Notes: generated by a model not told the origin, from the sequence alone. A DNA stretch of 64,000 nt from Paenibacillus sp. FSL R10-2782 (GCF_038592985.1 NZ_CP151951.1:4517001-4581000), one strand, 5' to 3'; shown: positions 10,034 through 18,518, numbered from the stretch's first letter. Numbers and translations: made by a program.

Positions 10034-10243
10034 TCAAAATTGTCCGTCACCACGTCCCAGCCTGTACTCATTCAGCCTTGCGTGCCAATTCTGTGCGATG
10101 GTTCCATCCTGTTTTGTTACCTTTGTCCAAGTTATTATCTTCGCTTCAGAAGCCTGTACAGAAGCTCCATCTTCTTTCTTTATGGAAAAATGGCGGCTAT
10201 CTCCATTCTCACGATGCAACCCAGATATATACTTCCTTTTCAT
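10034..10243 (-). CDS. Small hypothetical protein, 69 residues
   Basis: A basic, soluble 69-residue protein with no recognised domain. I call it real because AAGGGGGAGC lies 4 bp before the ATG. The two Trp residues and the Q-N-W-H sequence near residue 52 suggest a small folded beta domain, but I cannot name a family. It sits alone between the 128-residue protein gene and the terminator of the MBL-hydrolase operon. Confidence 0.5.
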   Translation of the reverse strand: MKRKYISGLHRENGDSRHFSIKKEDGASVQASEAKIITWTKVTKQDGTIAQNWHARLNEYRLGRGDGQF

Positions 10244-10298
10244 TGATGCTCCCCCTTGTGATCTGACGGCAAATGCCTCTTTATCCTCTTAATGGGCA

Positions 10299-10340
10299 AA
10301 AAAAAGAACGCAAACCGGGATTCATCCACAGCTTGCGTGC
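10299..10340 (-). terminator. Terminator of dedA / thioredoxin / MBL operon
   Basis: On the minus strand ACGCAA and TTGCGT pair across an 18-base loop that can itself fold, followed by C and eight T. About 150 bp lie between the MBL gene stop and this site; I see nothing else in that stretch. Confidence 0.7.
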
Positions 10341-10486
10341 TTCGCGAGTTTAGTATGTAACTTCAATATGTATATGTTAACAAAAATAAAAACCTTTGTC
10401 TATACACTATTTATAATTTGTTGTCGAAATGGGGCAAAACCTGTCACAACCTCGATTATACCCCAGTTGAAAACATTCATCACTTT

Positions 10487-11116
10487 TTATCGTATATACG
10501 GATTGTTGGCTTTCTCATAACCGATGAACGTTTTGGGACCGTGACCGGAATACACCGTAACGTCATCTCCAAGCGGGAACAATTTGTTCTGAATGGAATC
10601 GTACAAGTCTCGTTCTCGCCCGCCTATCAAGTCTGTGCGGCCGACACCCTGACGGAATAATACATCGCCAGAGAACAAGTCCTTACCACACAAAAAGCTG
10701 ACGCTTCCGGGTGAGTGCCCAGGTGTATGGAACACCTTGAATGTATGCCCAATCAGGTTCAATTGCTGACCTTCCGCCAAATCATATTCGGCAGGCTCCG
10801 TCGAGATCGGCGGGGATGCCTCGGGCCACATCAAAGAGCCGTTTAATTTAGGGGATGTAAGCCAGTCCTGCTCCAAAGGATGCAGATAAACCGGACAACC
10901 CTTCGCTTTGCGAATCTCATCCACTCCACCGATATGATCAAAATGAGCATGGGTCAGCAAGATGGCTTCAATCTTCAGTGACTCAATGGCTCTCAGCAAA
11001 GGACCCGGATTCATGCCAGGATCAATGATAACGGCACGCTGCGGGTCATCCCCCTGAAGCAAATAGGCATTCGTTTGGAGCGGGCCCAGATTAAAGCTGC
11101 GAATAGACAACGTCAT
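10487..11116 (-). CDS. MBL-fold metal-dependent hydrolase (YqgX/glyoxalase-II type)
   Basis: 209 residues, one metallo-beta-lactamase domain. The metal motif T-H-A-H-F-D-H-I-G-G is at residues 55-64; the second histidine is in H-T-P-G-H-S-P-G, the aspartate in F-S-G-D-V-L-F, and the last histidine in Y-S-G-H-G. This set and length match the YqgX / hydroxyacylglutathione hydrolase-like group, which in Bacillales may act on bacillithiol or persulfide substrates. It is the third gene of an operon with dedA and the thioredoxin-like gene; only 3 bp separate it from the latter. Confidence 0.85.
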   Translation of the reverse strand: MTLSIRSFNLGPLQTNAYLLQGDDPQRAVIIDPGMNPGPLLRAIESLKIEAILLTHAHFDHIGGVDEIRKAKGCPVYLHPLEQDWLTSPKLNGSLMWPEASPPISTEPAEYDLAEGQQLNLIGHTFKVFHTPGHSPGSVSFLCGKDLFSGDVLFRQGVGRTDLIGGRERDLYDSIQNKLFPLGDDVTVYSGHGPKTFIGYEKANNPYIR

Positions 11117-11119
11117 ATT

Positions 11120-11689
11120 TTAAAATCCCGAGATGAGCTCGCGCAATTCCTGAACAATCACAGGATGAACCTCGGTTCCCTCCCCATATTTCTCAGCCAT
11201 TTCTTTACGGGCCACCGCAATTTTTTCTTGATAATCATCGGCTTCCCGATCTGGATTTTCACGTTTGAACCCGATCATAATTTGTTGAACATGTGCAGGA
11301 CGCGGCCCCCAGTGACCCAGTACATGGCCCCCTGTATCGGCAAAAATAACAATCGGCACAGCACGTCCGCCCATCGTCAGAAAGTCATCCATCAGCGCTT
11401 GATGATTTTCCAAAATCAATACTTCAGTCGGAATCCCGCTATTCTCCAGCGCACGGAATACGACCGGCACGTTACGTACTACATCTCCACACCAGTCGGC
11501 GGCCAAAATGAGTACACGCAGGTCATCCCGATGGTTCAGGCTTTCAAAATACTCACGGTCCTCTTCACGGTTCCACACAAACTGATCATACCCGGAGCGG
11601 AAGGCTTCCTTGTTCTTTTCCATCCCCTCCATAAATTGTTCGGGGCTCAGACCTTTTCCAAAATATTGCGACACGTTAGTACGACTCAT
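11120..11689 (-). CDS. Thioredoxin-like protein with a single active-site cysteine
   Basis: 189 residues. The start at 11689 is chosen because AAAGGAAG lies 8 bp upstream. The fold looks like a thioredoxin (Thioredoxin_9 group): strand R-V-L-I-L-A-A-D, then W-C-G-D-V where thioredoxin has W-C-G-P-C, then the cis-proline region G-R-A-V-P-I-V-I-F near residue 115. The second active-site cysteine is absent, so it cannot work as a normal dithiol reductase; a monothiol or thiol-binding role is possible. It starts 1 bp before the dedA stop is complete, so it is translationally tied to dedA, and is followed by the MBL hydrolase. Confidence 0.8.
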   Translation of the reverse strand: MSRTNVSQYFGKGLSPEQFMEGMEKNKEAFRSGYDQFVWNREEDREYFESLNHRDDLRVLILAADWCGDVVRNVPVVFRALENSGIPTEVLILENHQALMDDFLTMGGRAVPIVIFADTGGHVLGHWGPRPAHVQQIMIGFKRENPDREADDYQEKIAVARKEMAEKYGEGTEVHPVIVQELRELISGF

Positions 11690-11690
11690 G

Positions 11691-12305
11691 TTACACACTT
11701 CCTTTCTTCTTTTTGGACATAATCCATTTGATAACAAAATAAATGATCAAGAGCGCAAGAGCAACCAGCAAAATCGGTTTGATATAAGGTGCTGCCACTT
11801 CGTCAATCTGCTCCCACTTGTCTCCAAGCAGCATTCCTAAATATATAAACAGAACAGACCAAGGTATAACTGCCAGCGTCGTCAAAATAATAAAACGCCA
11901 TACACTCATGCGAGCCAGCCCGGCAGGGATTGAGATCGCGTGACGCACAACAGGAATAAAGCGGGCTGTGAAAATGACCCCTGTTCCGTATTTGTTAAAC
12001 CAGGCTTCGGCGTGGTCGACATGGCTTTTTTTGATGAGTATGTATTTTCCGTACTTATCCAATACCGGTCTGCCACCATAGCGTCCAATCCAGTAAATAA
12101 ACAGTTGTGCCAGCACTCCGCCAATGGTTCCAAACACGACCGCACCAAAAAAATTAATGTGACCTGAGGAAACTAAAAAGCCGCCATAAGCGAGGACAAT
12201 TTCACTTGGAATGACCTCAACCATCAGGCCTAGCATAATACCAAAATACCCAAGACTACGAATGATCTCAAACAAATAATTAATGATACTAGATATATAG
12301 TCCAT
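11691..12305 (-). CDS. DedA-family membrane protein (VTT domain)
   Basis: 204 residues from the ATG at 12305, which has GGGAG and GGAAG upstream; longer in-frame starts give an unlikely Cys-rich extension. DedA proteins move undecaprenyl phosphate or other lipids across the membrane and support envelope homeostasis. Seen: V-I-P-S-E near residue 27, the re-entrant glycine-rich region, and F-T-A-R-F-I-P-V-V-R-H ... G, the conserved R and G of the family, near residue 115. There are about five hydrophobic segments with a basic C terminus. It is the first gene of a three-gene operon. Confidence 0.9.
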   Translation of the reverse strand: MDYISSIINYLFEIIRSLGYFGIMLGLMVEVIPSEIVLAYGGFLVSSGHINFFGAVVFGTIGGVLAQLFIYWIGRYGGRPVLDKYGKYILIKKSHVDHAEAWFNKYGTGVIFTARFIPVVRHAISIPAGLARMSVWRFIILTTLAVIPWSVLFIYLGMLLGDKWEQIDEVAAPYIKPILLVALALLIIYFVIKWIMSKKKKGSV

Positions 12306-12448
12306 TTTCTTCCCACTCCCTGCTTGTTTCTCTATTTTCATTAGTGTATCACAGCGGCAGAACAAGTCGCCACTTCGCCCAAACAGGGAGGTCAGTGACC
12401 CTCGCTCTTCTGCCCGCATAAGTTGTGAGAGAGAGGAGGGGATATGAT

Positions 12449-12772
12449 ATGCCTCCCGGCAAAATCCCCAAACATAACAATCCGCAATCCCGTTTACCCA
12501 CGGCTCGTGGTATCCGGCGTGCATGCAGCAAAGAACTGTACCGAGCCTGCAAGCGTCTGCCTGTTCACATCGCCCCCGATCTGGTCAAGCAGGGCGAGGA
12601 GCTGTACTGCCGCAAGGTCGTCGGACACCTCATCTGGATCGCCGAAAACCACAGCAATCGCAGACTACTGTGCGACTGGTGGGATGAGGATGTCAGTGAG
12701 GAGCTCGCGGCATTGTGGAAGGTTGATCGCACCGTTTTGTGCACTGCCTTCAGAAGTGCCTATGGCGGGTAG
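12449..12772 (+). CDS. Conserved Paenibacillaceae protein of unknown function
   Basis: 107 residues starting M-P-P-G-K-I-P; GAGGAGGGG lies 7 bp before this ATG, while the in-frame GTG at 12425 overlaps that site. The body is basic at the N terminus and has K-E-L-Y-R-A-C-K-R-L, then W-I-A-E-N ... W-W-D-E-D-V, and ends A-F-R-S-A-Y-G-G. From memory, similar small proteins occur throughout Paenibacillus, sometimes labelled 'dehydrogenase' without support. No cofactor motif is visible. It converges with the methyltransferase gene at a shared terminator. Confidence 0.65.
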   Translation: MPPGKIPKHNNPQSRLPTARGIRRACSKELYRACKRLPVHIAPDLVKQGEELYCRKVVGHLIWIAENHSNRRLLCDWWDEDVSEELAALWKVDRTVLCTAFRSAYGG

Positions 12773-12837
12773 TTCTGCGTATCCAAGAATAGGCAAGGGA
12801 AGCAACCTAAAGCAGCAAACTGTAAACTGTGATTTAC

Positions 12838-12874
12838 AAAAAAGTGGAGCCACACCGCAGTGGCCCCACTTTTG
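12838..12874. terminator. Bidirectional terminator
   Basis: AAAAGTGG-GCCAC pairs with GTGGCCCCACTTTT across a six-base loop, with A and T runs on both sides. It serves both the plus-strand small gene and the minus-strand methyltransferase. Confidence 0.8.
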
Positions 12875-12882
12875 CTATTTCC

Positions 12883-14097
12883 CTATCCCTGCTTTTTCGT
12901 TTGCCCTGCTCCCTCGGGAAGCAAATCTGCACAAGCACGCTCCAAATAAGGATCAGCATGGATAAAATCCCGAAATGCCGAGTATTCACGCCATAAAACA
13001 GAACGTTCCCCGGCTTGGCCTTTGACAGCACGTATCAAAATATTTTTAGGCGTATGCTCCATGTCGATAAATTCCAGCAGCTGTGTCCGGTATCCCATCA
13101 TGTCCAGCAGCTTGGCCCGGATACCGTCTGTCGCCAGCGCTGAAAAGCGCTCCTTCAAAATACCATGGGAAAGCAGCGGCTCCAGTACCGGATTTTCCAG
13201 CTGGCTGAACAGCTCATGCTGACAGCACGGAACCGACAAAATGACAGATGCATCCCAACGAACTGCCTTCTCCAACGCGGCATCCGTTGCGGTATCACAG
13301 GCATGCAAAGTCACAACCATATCCACCTGCTCCAGCTCGTTATAGTCCGCGATGTCACCGACCAAAAACTCCAATTGGCGGTATTGCAGCTTTTGAGCCA
13401 GAAGATTACAGGTTTCAATAACATCTGCCTTCAAATCCAGACCGACGACCTGCAAAGGTCGTTTTTGCTGTACTGCCAAGTAATGATACAGTGCAAAGGT
13501 CAAATATGATTTGCCGCAGCCAAAATCCACAATGGTTAACGGGCGGCCTACGGGCAGGTTAGGCAGTACATCCTGCACCATTTCGAGAAAACGATTGATT
13601 TGGCGGAACTTATCATACTTGCGGGCCAGTACCTTGCCGTCCTCATTCATGATCCCAAGCTCAATCAGGAAAGGAATCCGTTCCCCTTCCTCCAGCACAT
13701 ATTGCTTTTTGCGGTTATGAGACAGGTCGGCTGTACTTTTGCTCGGTGATTTTGTCAAAATAGACACTTTATATTTTTTACTGATCAGCACCTGATAGTC
13801 CGCATTCTTCGCACACAAGATTCCTTGACGGAACGTGTCCTCAAACAAGGCGGTCATGCGCTCGTTAGCTTCGTCAGGGGGCAGGTTTTCATGAATGACC
13901 TTGTTGCTATAATGAAAAGCAAACTGGTAATGCAGCTTGTTCTTCAATTCCACAGGCTTGATTTGCACTTTAGTAAAGGAAGCATCCTCCCGTTTGCGAA
14001 GCTGGCTCAGCGTCGCGGTTATGAGGGATCCTCCTGTAGTTAGTTGGTATATAAGTTCACGCAGTGAATCCAAAAGGTACATCTCACTTTCTTTCAT
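12883..14097 (-). CDS. SAM-dependent methyltransferase (Methyltransf_32 / METTL25-like)
   Basis: 404 residues. The SAM motif I is I-V-D-F-G-C-G-K-S-Y-L near residue 192, followed by G-L-D-L-K-A-D (motif II) and V-T-L-H-A-C-D-T-A-T-D (motif IV). The last, with S-V-P-C-C-Q-H-E-L, is characteristic of the Methyltransf_32 family that includes eukaryotic METTL25/RRNAD1 and many uncharacterised bacterial proteins. The N-terminal 150 residues are a separate alpha/beta domain. The substrate is unknown. Its start overlaps the end of the upstream DUF6483-like gene by 14 bp, so the pair is translationally coupled. Confidence 0.8.
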   Translation of the reverse strand: MKESEMYLLDSLRELIYQLTTGGSLITATLSQLRKREDASFTKVQIKPVELKNKLHYQFAFHYSNKVIHENLPPDEANERMTALFEDTFRQGILCAKNADYQVLISKKYKVSILTKSPSKSTADLSHNRKKQYVLEEGERIPFLIELGIMNEDGKVLARKYDKFRQINRFLEMVQDVLPNLPVGRPLTIVDFGCGKSYLTFALYHYLAVQQKRPLQVVGLDLKADVIETCNLLAQKLQYRQLEFLVGDIADYNELEQVDMVVTLHACDTATDAALEKAVRWDASVILSVPCCQHELFSQLENPVLEPLLSHGILKERFSALATDGIRAKLLDMMGYRTQLLEFIDMEHTPKNILIRAVKGQAGERSVLWREYSAFRDFIHADPYLERACADLLPEGAGQTKKQG

Positions 14098-14740
14098 GTA
14101 GTTGGGTAATCTCGACCAGACCCTCGGTTACTTCCCGGCGTGAAAGTCCACCCTGTTGAAGCTCCGCATCAGTCTTATTCAGCAATTGAGTATAAAATGC
14201 CTCTGCTTCCGGCAGCAGCTCCGACTGCTCCCATGCCAGTCCAAACCAGACATCAGCAGCCTCGTCCAATCTGTTCTCTCGCTCGTAATGGGCAGCCAGC
14301 AGCTTGCTTGTATCGACTGGCAGCTCATATTCCCGAACCAGATTGACAATACACACAATTCGCTCAGGCAGCACCTGAATGTCACGGGTTGCGCCATTCA
14401 AATCACTGTACAAATATAGATGAAGGGATTTAATCAAGATTCGTATGCCCTCGTTTGTTCTGTCGGTTTCCAGGTAAATAGCGGCTTCTTCTTCCAAAAT
14501 GCGAGCCACCTGCTGAAGCTTGTCTGCTTCAATACCGGGACCCAATCGAAAAAGCTCTATAATTTGTTCCGGCGGCAATCGTCTGAGCAAATCTGAACGA
14601 AGACGAAACTGCTTGTTAAGCAGGTCATCCAGTTGTTTCAGCGCTTCGACGTGTTTATTTTCACGCCTTAGACCGAGCACCGATGCCACTGCGGATGTCA
14701 TTTCTTCCATCATACTGAGCAAATAATCTTTTCTGAGCAA
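14084..14740 (-). CDS. DUF6483-like helical repeat protein
   Basis: 218 residues, almost entirely alpha-helical, with weak TPR-like periodicity (about 25-55, 70-115, 145-200). It starts M-L-R-K-D-Y-L-L-S-M-M-E-E-M, matching the DUF6483 proteins as I recall them. No enzyme motif or signal peptide is seen. The 14-bp overlap with the methyltransferase suggests the two products act together, perhaps with this one as a docking partner; that is inference. Confidence 0.65.
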   Translation of the reverse strand: MLRKDYLLSMMEEMTSAVASVLGLRRENKHVEALKQLDDLLNKQFRLRSDLLRRLPPEQIIELFRLGPGIEADKLQQVARILEEEAAIYLETDRTNEGIRILIKSLHLYLYSDLNGATRDIQVLPERIVCIVNLVREYELPVDTSKLLAAHYERENRLDEAADVWFGLAWEQSELLPEAEAFYTQLLNKTDAELQQGGLSRREVTEGLVEITQLHERK

Positions 14741-14880
14741 GCCGTTCGCTTCCTTTCATCCCGATGCCTCGACAACCAGGAGCCATTACACTTCTGATTG
14801 TAAGTCATCCTTGTACAAAAGCCAAATAGCTCAGTCGAGGCGGAATCCGGTTTGTAACAACCAAAATCAATTTAGAACGC

Positions 14881-14928
14881 AAAAAAGCCGGAGACCCTCT
14901 GTATTTGCACCAGATGGTTCCGGTTTTT
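14881..14928 (-). terminator. Terminator of alpha/beta-hydrolase gene
   Basis: On the minus strand ACCGGA...TCCGGCTTTTTT forms a stem with a partly paired interior. It lies 20 bp after the hydrolase stop. Confidence 0.8.
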
Positions 14929-14945
14929 GGCTTTGCTGCTCGGGC

Positions 14946-15740
14946 TTACTGCTGGATGTTTTGTTGTAAAAATGTCAAAATGGCATGTGCCAATTGTTCC
15001 GGCGCTTCGAACAGGCTCATATGACCAACTTTAGATATTGTGACCTGAGTGACCCCGGCCCGATCTGTCGTAAACGTCCGGGCGGGAGGAACCGCCTGAT
15101 CCTGCTCACCCGCCACTAACAGAGTTGGCAAGGTGGAGGCTGACAGAACGTCGCGGCGGTCAGAACGCTCACGCATAGCCAAAGATGTGCCTACGGCTCC
15201 TTGCGGCGGCGTTTTATAACCGATTTCTTTGACCTTGAGTACCTGATCCGATAAGGACTCTACATGTTCTGGAGCAAATAGTCCGGGGACGAGTCCATCT
15301 ACAAATGTGGTAATTCCCTCTGTTTGAATAGCGGATACGGCCTTGTTCCGTTTTTCCTTTCCTTCCTCCGTATCCGCATAGGCGGTGGAGTGAATCAGCC
15401 CGAAGGCTGTAAGCCGCTCGGGATGGCGCTGTACCGCAGAAAGCGTCAAATAGCCCCCGAGGGAATGACCGAACCAGGCAGCCTGTGGGATGTCCAGTTG
15501 CTCTTGAAGCTTAAGCACATCGTTTGCCATTTGATCAATCGTGTAGGCTCCAAGCGGAGCATCGCTACGTCCATGACCACGCAAGTCTGGAACAATGCAG
15601 CGATAGCTTTGGGACAGCAATGGAACAACCTCATCCCAATAGGAAGAGCTTCCACAAAATCCGTGTAACAGGATGATGGGCTCTCCTTTTCCCTGTTCGG
15701 CATAGCAGATCGTCGTTCCTTCACATAGTACCTTTTCCAT
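14946..15740 (-). CDS. Alpha/beta-fold hydrolase
   Basis: 264 residues. The oxyanion turn L-L-H-G-F-C-G is at 25-31, the nucleophile elbow G-H-S-L-G-G places the catalytic serine at S93, the acid is in A-G-E-Q-D-Q-A-V-P-P near 218, and the histidine is in K-V-G-H-M-S near 240. The layout fits the esterase / haloperoxidase-like group (BioH, MenH, YtxM relatives). AAGGAAGGG precedes the ATG. Monocistronic; substrate unknown. Confidence 0.85.
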   Translation of the reverse strand: MEKVLCEGTTICYAEQGKGEPIILLHGFCGSSSYWDEVVPLLSQSYRCIVPDLRGHGRSDAPLGAYTIDQMANDVLKLQEQLDIPQAAWFGHSLGGYLTLSAVQRHPERLTAFGLIHSTAYADTEEGKEKRNKAVSAIQTEGITTFVDGLVPGLFAPEHVESLSDQVLKVKEIGYKTPPQGAVGTSLAMRERSDRRDVLSASTLPTLLVAGEQDQAVPPARTFTTDRAGVTQVTISKVGHMSLFEAPEQLAHAILTFLQQNIQQ

Positions 15741-15826
15741 GTGGAACCCTTCCTTCTCTGTATATAATCTATTGGAGCGAATATATTATGATTAGAACAT
15801 GCTGATGTATATTATTAAGCAGACCA

Positions 15827-16417
15827 TCAATATCTGAAACGGTAGCCCTCTGGAAATTCTTGCGAATCTGCTCTTAAACCAAACCCACAAGATGCAGCAT
15901 GGGCGATGTGTGCAGCCATCGTCATGACGAGATGTAGTGATGTCATTTGCAATGTCCAGTAGGGTTTGGGACTACGCTCATTCACAATAGCTGCGACGCT
16001 GTAATCTCCGACAGACGGCAGCGCCAGTCCGACCGAACGCGCCGGAGTTAACGGCTCACGGGCAACCAGAAACATCCCCGCCGATCCTTGCTGCCCCAGA
16101 CAAGCGTCTATGGCAATCACATGATGGTCTTGGGGAATACGCTCCAAATACGAAACCAGATGATCCGCGTCGCACGGCTCAGTCATTGTGCCGATCACGT
16201 GCGGAAAGCCCTGTCCCATAAGCATGGTGCCGACCAGCGGTCCCAGTGAATCGCCTGACGAACGATCCGTGCCGATACAAACAAAGGTCAGCTTATTCAT
16301 CTCATGCTGAGAATGAATTTCCCGAAAAAACGGTACGAGCCCTTCGCGATCTGTTTTTTCCGCATTACTGTCTATAGGAGAGCGCCCAGATACGGAAGCC
16401 CGATTATACAAAGACAC
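15827..16417 (-). CDS. yyaC: Spore protease-like protein YyaC (DUF1256)
   Basis: 196 residues from a GTG at 16417, preceded by AAGGAGG; longer in-frame reading to 16504 lacks a site. The family resembles the germination protease GPR and is sporulation-linked in Bacillus. Seen: F-V-C-I-G-T-D-R-S-S-G-D-S-L-G-P near residue 45, I-A-I-D-A-C-L-G near 101, and L-P-S-V-G-D-Y-S-V near 134, all hallmark YyaC sequences. Whether it is an active peptidase is not established. It is divergent from the DUF1128 gene. Confidence 0.88.
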   Translation of the reverse strand: MSLYNRASVSGRSPIDSNAEKTDREGLVPFFREIHSQHEMNKLTFVCIGTDRSSGDSLGPLVGTMLMGQGFPHVIGTMTEPCDADHLVSYLERIPQDHHVIAIDACLGQQGSAGMFLVAREPLTPARSVGLALPSVGDYSVAAIVNERSPKPYWTLQMTSLHLVMTMAAHIAHAASCGFGLRADSQEFPEGYRFRY

Positions 16418-16537
16418 CTTCGTCCATCCTCCTTGATCCGGCCATTGACCGATAATCTGACTTTCAGTACATTCTACAATAAAAACATGATACAATACAG
16501 GCAACTTCCCCTGATATGAAAGGATGGAACATTAACG

Positions 16538-16765
16538 ATGGATTTGTCTGTACCGTCTCATGCCAACATTGAACATATGATTGAAGGCATCAAAACCAAG
16601 CTTCGTATGGCGAGTGGCGCTGCTATGCAGTCCTCCGCTTTCTCTCTGGAGCAATACGAGGATCTCCGTGATGTCTATGATATGGTGATAAACAAGCCTA
16701 ATCTGAGTATTTCAGAAGTCGAGGCCATCGTCTCCGAGCTGGGAAGATTACGTAATCCCTCCTAA
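16538..16765 (+). CDS. DUF1128 family small protein
   Basis: 75-residue helical protein starting M-D-L-S-V-P-S with the family sequence L-E-Q-Y-E-D-L-R-D-V-Y-D-M-V near 41 and a C-terminal S-E-V-E-A-I-V. This matches DUF1128, conserved in Bacillales and of unknown function. AAAGGA lies upstream. It is followed by a strong terminator. Confidence 0.85.
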   Translation: MDLSVPSHANIEHMIEGIKTKLRMASGAAMQSSAFSLEQYEDLRDVYDMVINKPNLSISEVEAIVSELGRLRNPS

Positions 16766-16848
16766 TCAGAAGACAGATGCACGCCGTTTATCATACTTGC
16801 AGCCTATCATCTTGGGTGACACTGTTCATAGTAGCGGCCTGTGCCCGT

Positions 16849-16910
16849 AAATAAAGCTCGTATCTCCGTTCGCATCAACAGACGCGCAACGGGATAGGAG
16901 CTTTATTTTT
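16849..16910 (+). terminator. Terminator after DUF1128 gene
   Basis: AATAAAGCTC and GAGCTTTATT form a 10-bp outer stem with further pairing inside (TCTCCGTT with AACGGGATA), ending in TTTTT. Confidence 0.85.
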
Positions 16911-16917
16911 TATCATT

Positions 16918-17221
16918 CTCTTCTGGATTTCTTCGCGGATGTCTTTCCTCCTTCCTTGCGTACTTGGCGCGCTTTTGATTCTCCCGATTGGGCTAAGCCG
17001 TATCTATCTGGGGGTTCACTGTCCAACCGACATCGTGGGCGGTTATATTGCCTGAATCATTTGGCTCGTGTTAACCGTTCCTGTTATCTATAGGCGACCA
17101 CGGCTGCGGGGTCCTCTGCCTATTTCTGCCCCCTCCCGTAAGCGGTTCGAGGCGCTTTCTTGTTTCACACGGAGTCACGGCGTTTATATACGAAGTAAGC
17201 GAGACAATGCAGCACTCTAAA
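16918..17221 (+). pseudogene. Decayed C-terminal part of a PAP2-type phosphatase
   Basis: In the frame through 16939, the translation gives a hydrophobic helix and then L-S-R-I-Y-L-G-V-H-C-P-T-D-I-V-G-G-Y. This is the third PAP2 phosphatase motif (S-R-x-Y-x-G-x-H-x-x-x-D) with the catalytic His and Asp. A TGA stop at 17053-17055 interrupts the next helix; beyond it the same frame continues I-I-W-L-V-L-T-V-P-V-I-Y-R-R and a basic tail to a stop at 17219-17221. The first two PAP2 motifs are missing, since a terminator occupies the space upstream. It is a remnant, with no start or ribosome binding site. The rest of this 530-bp gap holds only the terminator. Confidence 0.65.
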
Positions 17222-17299
17222 CTCACCACTCACAAAAAGCGTTATGATTCTGTTAAACAGACGTTTCTGCTAAACTAAAGGATAAAGGAGGCGATCCTT

Positions 17300-17557
17300 G
17301 TGTGGGGAATAGTATTAAGTATTGTAATGGCTATTATTATCGGATTGATTGGCGACGCGCTCGCTGGCCATGAAATGCCCGGTGGCATTGCAGGCTCTAT
17401 GATCGCCGGATTTGTAGGAGCTTGGCTCGGTGTCACGCTGTTGGGAAACTGGGGTCCGGTCATCGGTGATTTTGCAGTCATTCCCGCCATACTCGGAACC
17501 GCATTATTTGTGTTCCTGCTCGGACTTGTGTCCAGGCTTTTAAGAAGGGCTACCTAA
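17300..17557 (+). CDS. GlsB/YeaQ/YmgE family stress membrane protein
   Basis: 85 residues, three transmembrane helices, with glycine-rich G-L-I-G-D-A-L-A-G and G-G-I-A-G-S-M-I-A-G-F-V-G-A-W-L-G typical of the 'transglycosylase-associated' (YeaQ) family. The name is historical; no enzyme activity is known. The start is GTG, with AAGGAGG 8 bp before it. It lies 41 bp before the ytxH-like gene, so they may share a transcript. Such proteins are usually stress-induced, which fits the nearby sigB cluster. Confidence 0.85.
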   Translation: MWGIVLSIVMAIIIGLIGDALAGHEMPGGIAGSMIAGFVGAWLGVTLLGNWGPVIGDFAVIPAILGTALFVFLLGLVSRLLRRAT

Positions 17558-17598
17558 CATTTATATATTTTTTTATTCTATACGAGGAGTGATATGAC

Positions 17599-18003
17599 AT
17601 GAGTAACATTGATAATCAAAATACAGTAGGTAATACTTCAAGCTTTGCAAAAGGTTTATTTATCGGAGGTTTGATTGGTGCTGCGGCAGCCCTGCTGTTC
17701 GCTCCTAAACCGGGTCGAGATTTGCGCAGCGATTTGTCTGATAAAATTACAGTGGTTGCCGATAAAACAAAAGACGTTGCATCTGTAGTCAGCAACAAAG
17801 CAACGGATCTGGCTAAAACGGTTTCCACTAAAACAGGAGATGTAGCTAAAACCGCATCCGGTAGCAAAGACATTATTTTATCCAGCGTAGCCAGAGCCTC
17901 TGCCGATGTTGCTGATGAAGCAGTCAAGGCTGATCAAGAAATTAAGGATGCAGCGGCCCAAGCTGCCAAGGAAACGCAAAAACAATTAAACACTACTTCC
18001 TAA
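17599..18003 (+). CDS. YtxH-domain general stress protein
   Basis: 134 residues. A glycine-rich membrane segment at about 15-36 (L-F-I-G-G-L-I-G-A-A-A-A-L-L-F-A-P) followed by K-P-G-R-D-L-R marks the YtxH family. The rest is a long amphipathic helix with repeated V-A-D-K-T-K-D-V / V-S-N-K-A-T-D-L units, like apolipoprotein or LEA repeats. B. subtilis YtxH is in the sigma-B regulon. ACGAGGAG precedes the ATG. Confidence 0.85.
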   Translation: MSNIDNQNTVGNTSSFAKGLFIGGLIGAAAALLFAPKPGRDLRSDLSDKITVVADKTKDVASVVSNKATDLAKTVSTKTGDVAKTASGSKDIILSSVARASADVADEAVKADQEIKDAAAQAAKETQKQLNTTS

Positions 18004-18048
18004 TGACAGGAAATTCTGTGTACAACAAGAATAGACCTTAAAACACTG

Positions 18049-18081
18049 AACAGCCAGCATGCACGAAGCTGGCTGTTTTTT
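18049..18081 (+). terminator. Terminator after ytxH-like gene
   Basis: AACAGCCAGC and GCTGGCTGTT form a 10-bp stem followed by T residues. Confidence 0.9.
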
Positions 18082-18107
18082 AGATGACAGAAAGGCAGGG
18101 ATGACGG

Positions 18108-18515
18108 ATGAGCAAGCCCAGCTCGTATGGAGATGACCTTAGCGTAAACAACAAACGGACCTTTCATCCCCCGCAGGATCAAGATCAAACCAGGGATTTT
18201 GATGTGAATGAGCACCCTTTTGAGCTGCGTCATGAGGTGAAGCGGCTTAATAAGCGCTTAGATCAAATAGCCGACATGCTGGAAAGAGTAGAATTTCGCA
18301 ATGTATTGGAAACCTATTCCAACCCCAAAAAAAGGATCATCAGTAATCTGACAGCAGGCATTGCAAGGGGGCTTGGCCTTACGCTGGGTACGGTCGTCAT
18401 ACTCGCTCTGCTCGCTTGGCTGCTCAGCTTCCTTGTACAACTGAATCTTCCAATCATCGGAGATTTTATTGCCGAGCTGCTGGGCTATATTAAAATGAGC
18501 CAAGGTGGAAATTAG
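18108..18515 (+). CDS. DUF5665-like membrane protein
   Basis: 135 residues. The N-terminal half is charged and includes a short coiled coil (about 45-62: H-E-V-K-R-L-N-K-R-L-D-Q). The segment F-R-N-V-L-E-T-Y near 64 and G-I-A-R-G-L-G-L-T-L-G-T near 85 precede a hydrophobic region (about 90-110), matching DUF5665 as I recall it. Function unknown. AGAAAGGCAGGGATG lies before the ATG. It converges on the CorA-like gene. Confidence 0.7.
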   Translation: MSKPSSYGDDLSVNNKRTFHPPQDQDQTRDFDVNEHPFELRHEVKRLNKRLDQIADMLERVEFRNVLETYSNPKKRIISNLTAGIARGLGLTLGTVVILALLAWLLSFLVQLNLPIIGDFIAELLGYIKMSQGGN

Positions 18516-18518
18516 ACA

